NCBI GenBank assembly: GCA_030838885.1
Contig: JAUZEU010000709.1
Location: 1-8,377, forward strand
Reading direction: 5' to 3'
Length of the DNA stretch: 8,377 nt
Origin: Bryobacterales bacterium
GTDB lineage: Bacteria; Acidobacteriota; Terriglobia; Bryobacterales; Bryobacteraceae
Below, piece after piece: positions 7,720-8,377 of this stretch (position 1 is the first letter of the stretch; every line of letters starts with the position of its first letter). The position numbers and the translations under genes were made by a program. A model generated the notes under the pieces. It had not been told where the DNA came from. It saw only the letters and a list, made by a program, of their open reading frames with translations, and made no database searches.

Positions 7720-7811
7720 GCTAAAAGTGGAGGCAAGCTCCACGTCGCGTCGATCAGGTTTGACCCTGCTATTGCAATTTCCTGGTCCCCTTCGAATCGG
7801 GGTATCCTGAT
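7690..7811 (-). ncRNA. Candidate structured RNA: terminated small RNA or leader attenuator
   Basis: In minus-strand order there are four elements. First, ATCAGG (7811-7806) pairs with CCTGAT (7758-7753), closing a domain. Second, inside it are the hairpin CCCC (7802-7799)/GGGG (7790-7787) with an 8-base loop, and a possible GACC/GGTC stem (7784-7787 with 7762-7765, competing for one base) capped by the palindrome ATTGCAAT (7771-7778). Third, a perfect hairpin GTGGAG (7743-7738)/CTCCAC (7732-7727) has a 5-base loop. Fourth comes the UUCG terminator (7719-7690). No open frame of note occupies it on this strand. The 5' end is uncertain: the extended -10-like TGATATGTT (7823-7815) would start transcription near 7808, slightly inside the closing stem, so an upstream start is more likely. 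It shows none of the core motifs of TPP, SAM, cobalamin, FMN, c-di-GMP, fluoride or lysine riboswitches, SRP RNA or RNase P. All pairing was done by hand. Confidence 0.55.
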
Positions 7812-7820
7812 GCTAACATA

Positions 7821-7840
7821 TCAGCGTTCACCAGCGTTCA
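7821..7840. repeat. Tandem 10-base direct repeat (possible operator)
   Basis: Two adjacent units, TCAGCGTTCA and CCAGCGTTCA, differ only in the first base. The 10-base period places both on nearly the same face of the helix, as expected for paired binding sites of a regulator. They lie in the divergent gap, just upstream of the structured RNA candidate on the minus strand and about 130 bases upstream of the plus-strand gene. Function is inference. Confidence 0.35.
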
Positions 7841-7854
7841 TCCGGCTTTCATCT

Positions 7855-7867
7855 GCGCGTCACGCGC
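7855..7867. promoter_or_regulatory. GC-rich palindrome in the divergent promoter region
   Basis: GCGCGT (7855-7860), a central C, and ACGCGC (7862-7867) form a perfect 6+6 inverted repeat with a 1-base centre. The centre is too short for a full RNA hairpin but suits a DNA-binding dimer. An AT-rich stretch (7871-7898) follows and may carry promoter elements for either direction; I see no convincing -35/-10 pair. GC-rich palindromes also arise by chance at this base composition. Confidence 0.25.
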
Positions 7868-7954
7868 GACGCAAATTTATTTTCAGCCGAAAAATCAACC
7901 ACATACGCGCCAGGAACATCCGTTCCCGCCCACGACACATGCTACATCTCGGCT

Positions 7955-7960
7955 GAGAGG
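7955..7960 (+). promoter_or_regulatory. Ribosome-binding site of the KSTGPRT-family gene
   Basis: GAGAGG lies 8 bases before the ATG at 7969, a good Shine-Dalgarno match and spacing. It is clearer than for any other gene in the window and fixes the start of this gene. Confidence 0.7.
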
Positions 7961-7968
7961 ACACACCT

Positions 7969-8377
7969 ATGTCGCCAGCCGTTCCGCAGTCACAGATTTC
8001 AGACGCACAACTCGAAGCGAACCGGCAAAACGCTCAAAAGAGTACCGGCCCCAGAACTGAAGAAGGCAAAAAACGCTCCCGCATCAACGCCACCCGTCAC
8101 GGCCTGACAGGGCAGTTTCACGCCTTCTCCCACGAAGACAAAATCGCCTTCGACGAACACTGCACCAACCTCATGGCGGACTACAAACCCGAAACCTACC
8201 GCGAAAAACTCCTCGCCATGTCGATAGCCGAAGACATGTGGCGACTCAACCGTGCCCGCGCCCTCGAAAACAACATCTTCGCCATCGGCATGTCCGGCCC
8301 CATCGGTGACGCCACCGACGTCGACAGCGCCGAAGGCCACGCCGCCGCCTGCCAGGCCCGCGTCTGGTTAGCCGACG
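7969..8377 (+). CDS. KSTGPRT-motif hypothetical protein, 3'-truncated by window edge
   Basis: The frame is open from ATG 7969 to the last base, giving 136 residues of an incomplete protein. Residues 17-46 hold the family signature: ANRQNAQKSTGPRTEEGK, then NATRHGL. I recognise this basic N-terminal block from a large family of uncharacterised proteins, often in many copies per genome, in Solibacter-like Acidobacteria, Planctomycetes and others. After it comes a helical region rich in Glu, Lys and Arg (FDEHCTNLMADYKPETYREK, then LLAMSIAEDMWRLNRARALE), typical of the family. There is no signal peptide or membrane segment, so a cytoplasmic location is expected. The Arg/Lys/Ser/Thr motif suggests nucleic-acid or phosphate contact, but no function is known to me. 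The strong ribosome-binding site supports the start. It is divergent from the glycosyltransferase gene across the gap that holds the structured RNA candidate. Confidence 0.85.
   Translation, partial: MSPAVPQSQISDAQLEANRQNAQKSTGPRTEEGKKRSRINATRHGLTGQFHAFSHEDKIAFDEHCTNLMADYKPETYREKLLAMSIAEDMWRLNRARALENNIFAIGMSGPIGDATDVDSAEGHAAACQARVWLAD

Noticed and set aside
7674..7736. Upstream ATG at 7736 as the start of the glycosyltransferase
   Set aside because: The extra 21 residues would be encoded by the terminator hairpin and its U tract; the ATG at 7673 gives a normal N-terminus before the first membrane helix.
7745..7760. Resemblance to a TPP riboswitch (ACCTGATC on the minus strand; CTGAGAGG near 7953 on the plus strand)
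   Set aside because: The two pieces are on opposite strands, and the downstream TAATGCCAGCG-type block is missing, so no thi-box can be assembled.
7784..7812. tRNA-like T arm (TTCGAAT loop flanked by CCCC and GGGG next to a CCTGAT strand) on the plus strand
   Set aside because: The G53-C61 closing pair is replaced by C and C, and no D arm, anticodon arm or proper acceptor stem can be placed upstream.
7874..7898. Possible minus-strand promoter (TTGATT ... TAAATT)
   Set aside because: The spacer is only 13 bases, too short for a sigma-70 type promoter, and no better pair was found.
7999..8340. A 113-codon open frame on the minus strand
   Set aside because: It is antisense to the KSTGPRT-family gene, which has a recognised motif and a clear ribosome-binding site; the minus frame is Gly/Val/Phe-rich without a motif.

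Overview
The window (about 59% GC by eye, codons rich in G/C at third positions) looks like an ordinary chromosomal stretch from a soil Acidobacteriota, most likely the Bryobacterales/Solibacter group. This placement is inferred from protein families: a DUF1553 plus DUF1501 pair, a GT39-like membrane protein of the DEFxxLLxADT type, and a protein with the NRxNAxKSTGPRT...NAxRHGL motif. All are common in that lineage, and the first pair is also common in Planctomycetes and Verrucomicrobia. No tRNA, rRNA, CRISPR array or transposase gene is visible.

Layout: bases 1-3075 carry a tight plus-strand operon. It holds the C-terminal part of a DUF1549/DUF1553 protein (open at the left edge), a Tat-exported DUF1501 protein 4 bases later, and a small DUF4126 membrane protein 2 bases after that. 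A convergent intergenic gap (3076-3339) follows. Bases 3340-7673 carry three minus-strand genes, in transcription order: a polytopic GT39-like glycosyltransferase (7673-5901), a secreted PepSY-like protein (5810-5367), and an LplT-like MFS transporter fused to a PlsC acyltransferase (5208-3340). A diverged 51-52 base repeat, resembling a REP or other dispersed element, lies on each side of the transporter gene. At the right edge a plus-strand KSTGPRT-family gene starts at 7969 and runs off the window.

The most interesting part is the 295-base divergent gap at 7674-7968. Read on the minus strand it holds a compact structured RNA candidate: a closed multi-stem domain, a perfect 6-bp hairpin, then a 10-bp terminator hairpin with a UUCG tetraloop and a U tract. 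The U tract ends about 16 bases before the start codon of the glycosyltransferase gene. Both arms of the terminator have exact complements in an upstream hairpin. The element is therefore either a small terminated ncRNA or a cis-acting attenuator/riboswitch-like leader. I do not recognise it as a known class.

Functionally, the minus-strand genes concern the cell envelope (lipid-linked sugar transfer, periplasmic protein, phospholipid acylation). The plus-strand operon belongs to the poorly understood PSD1/DUF1501 system of exported proteins. No direct pathway links the two groups.
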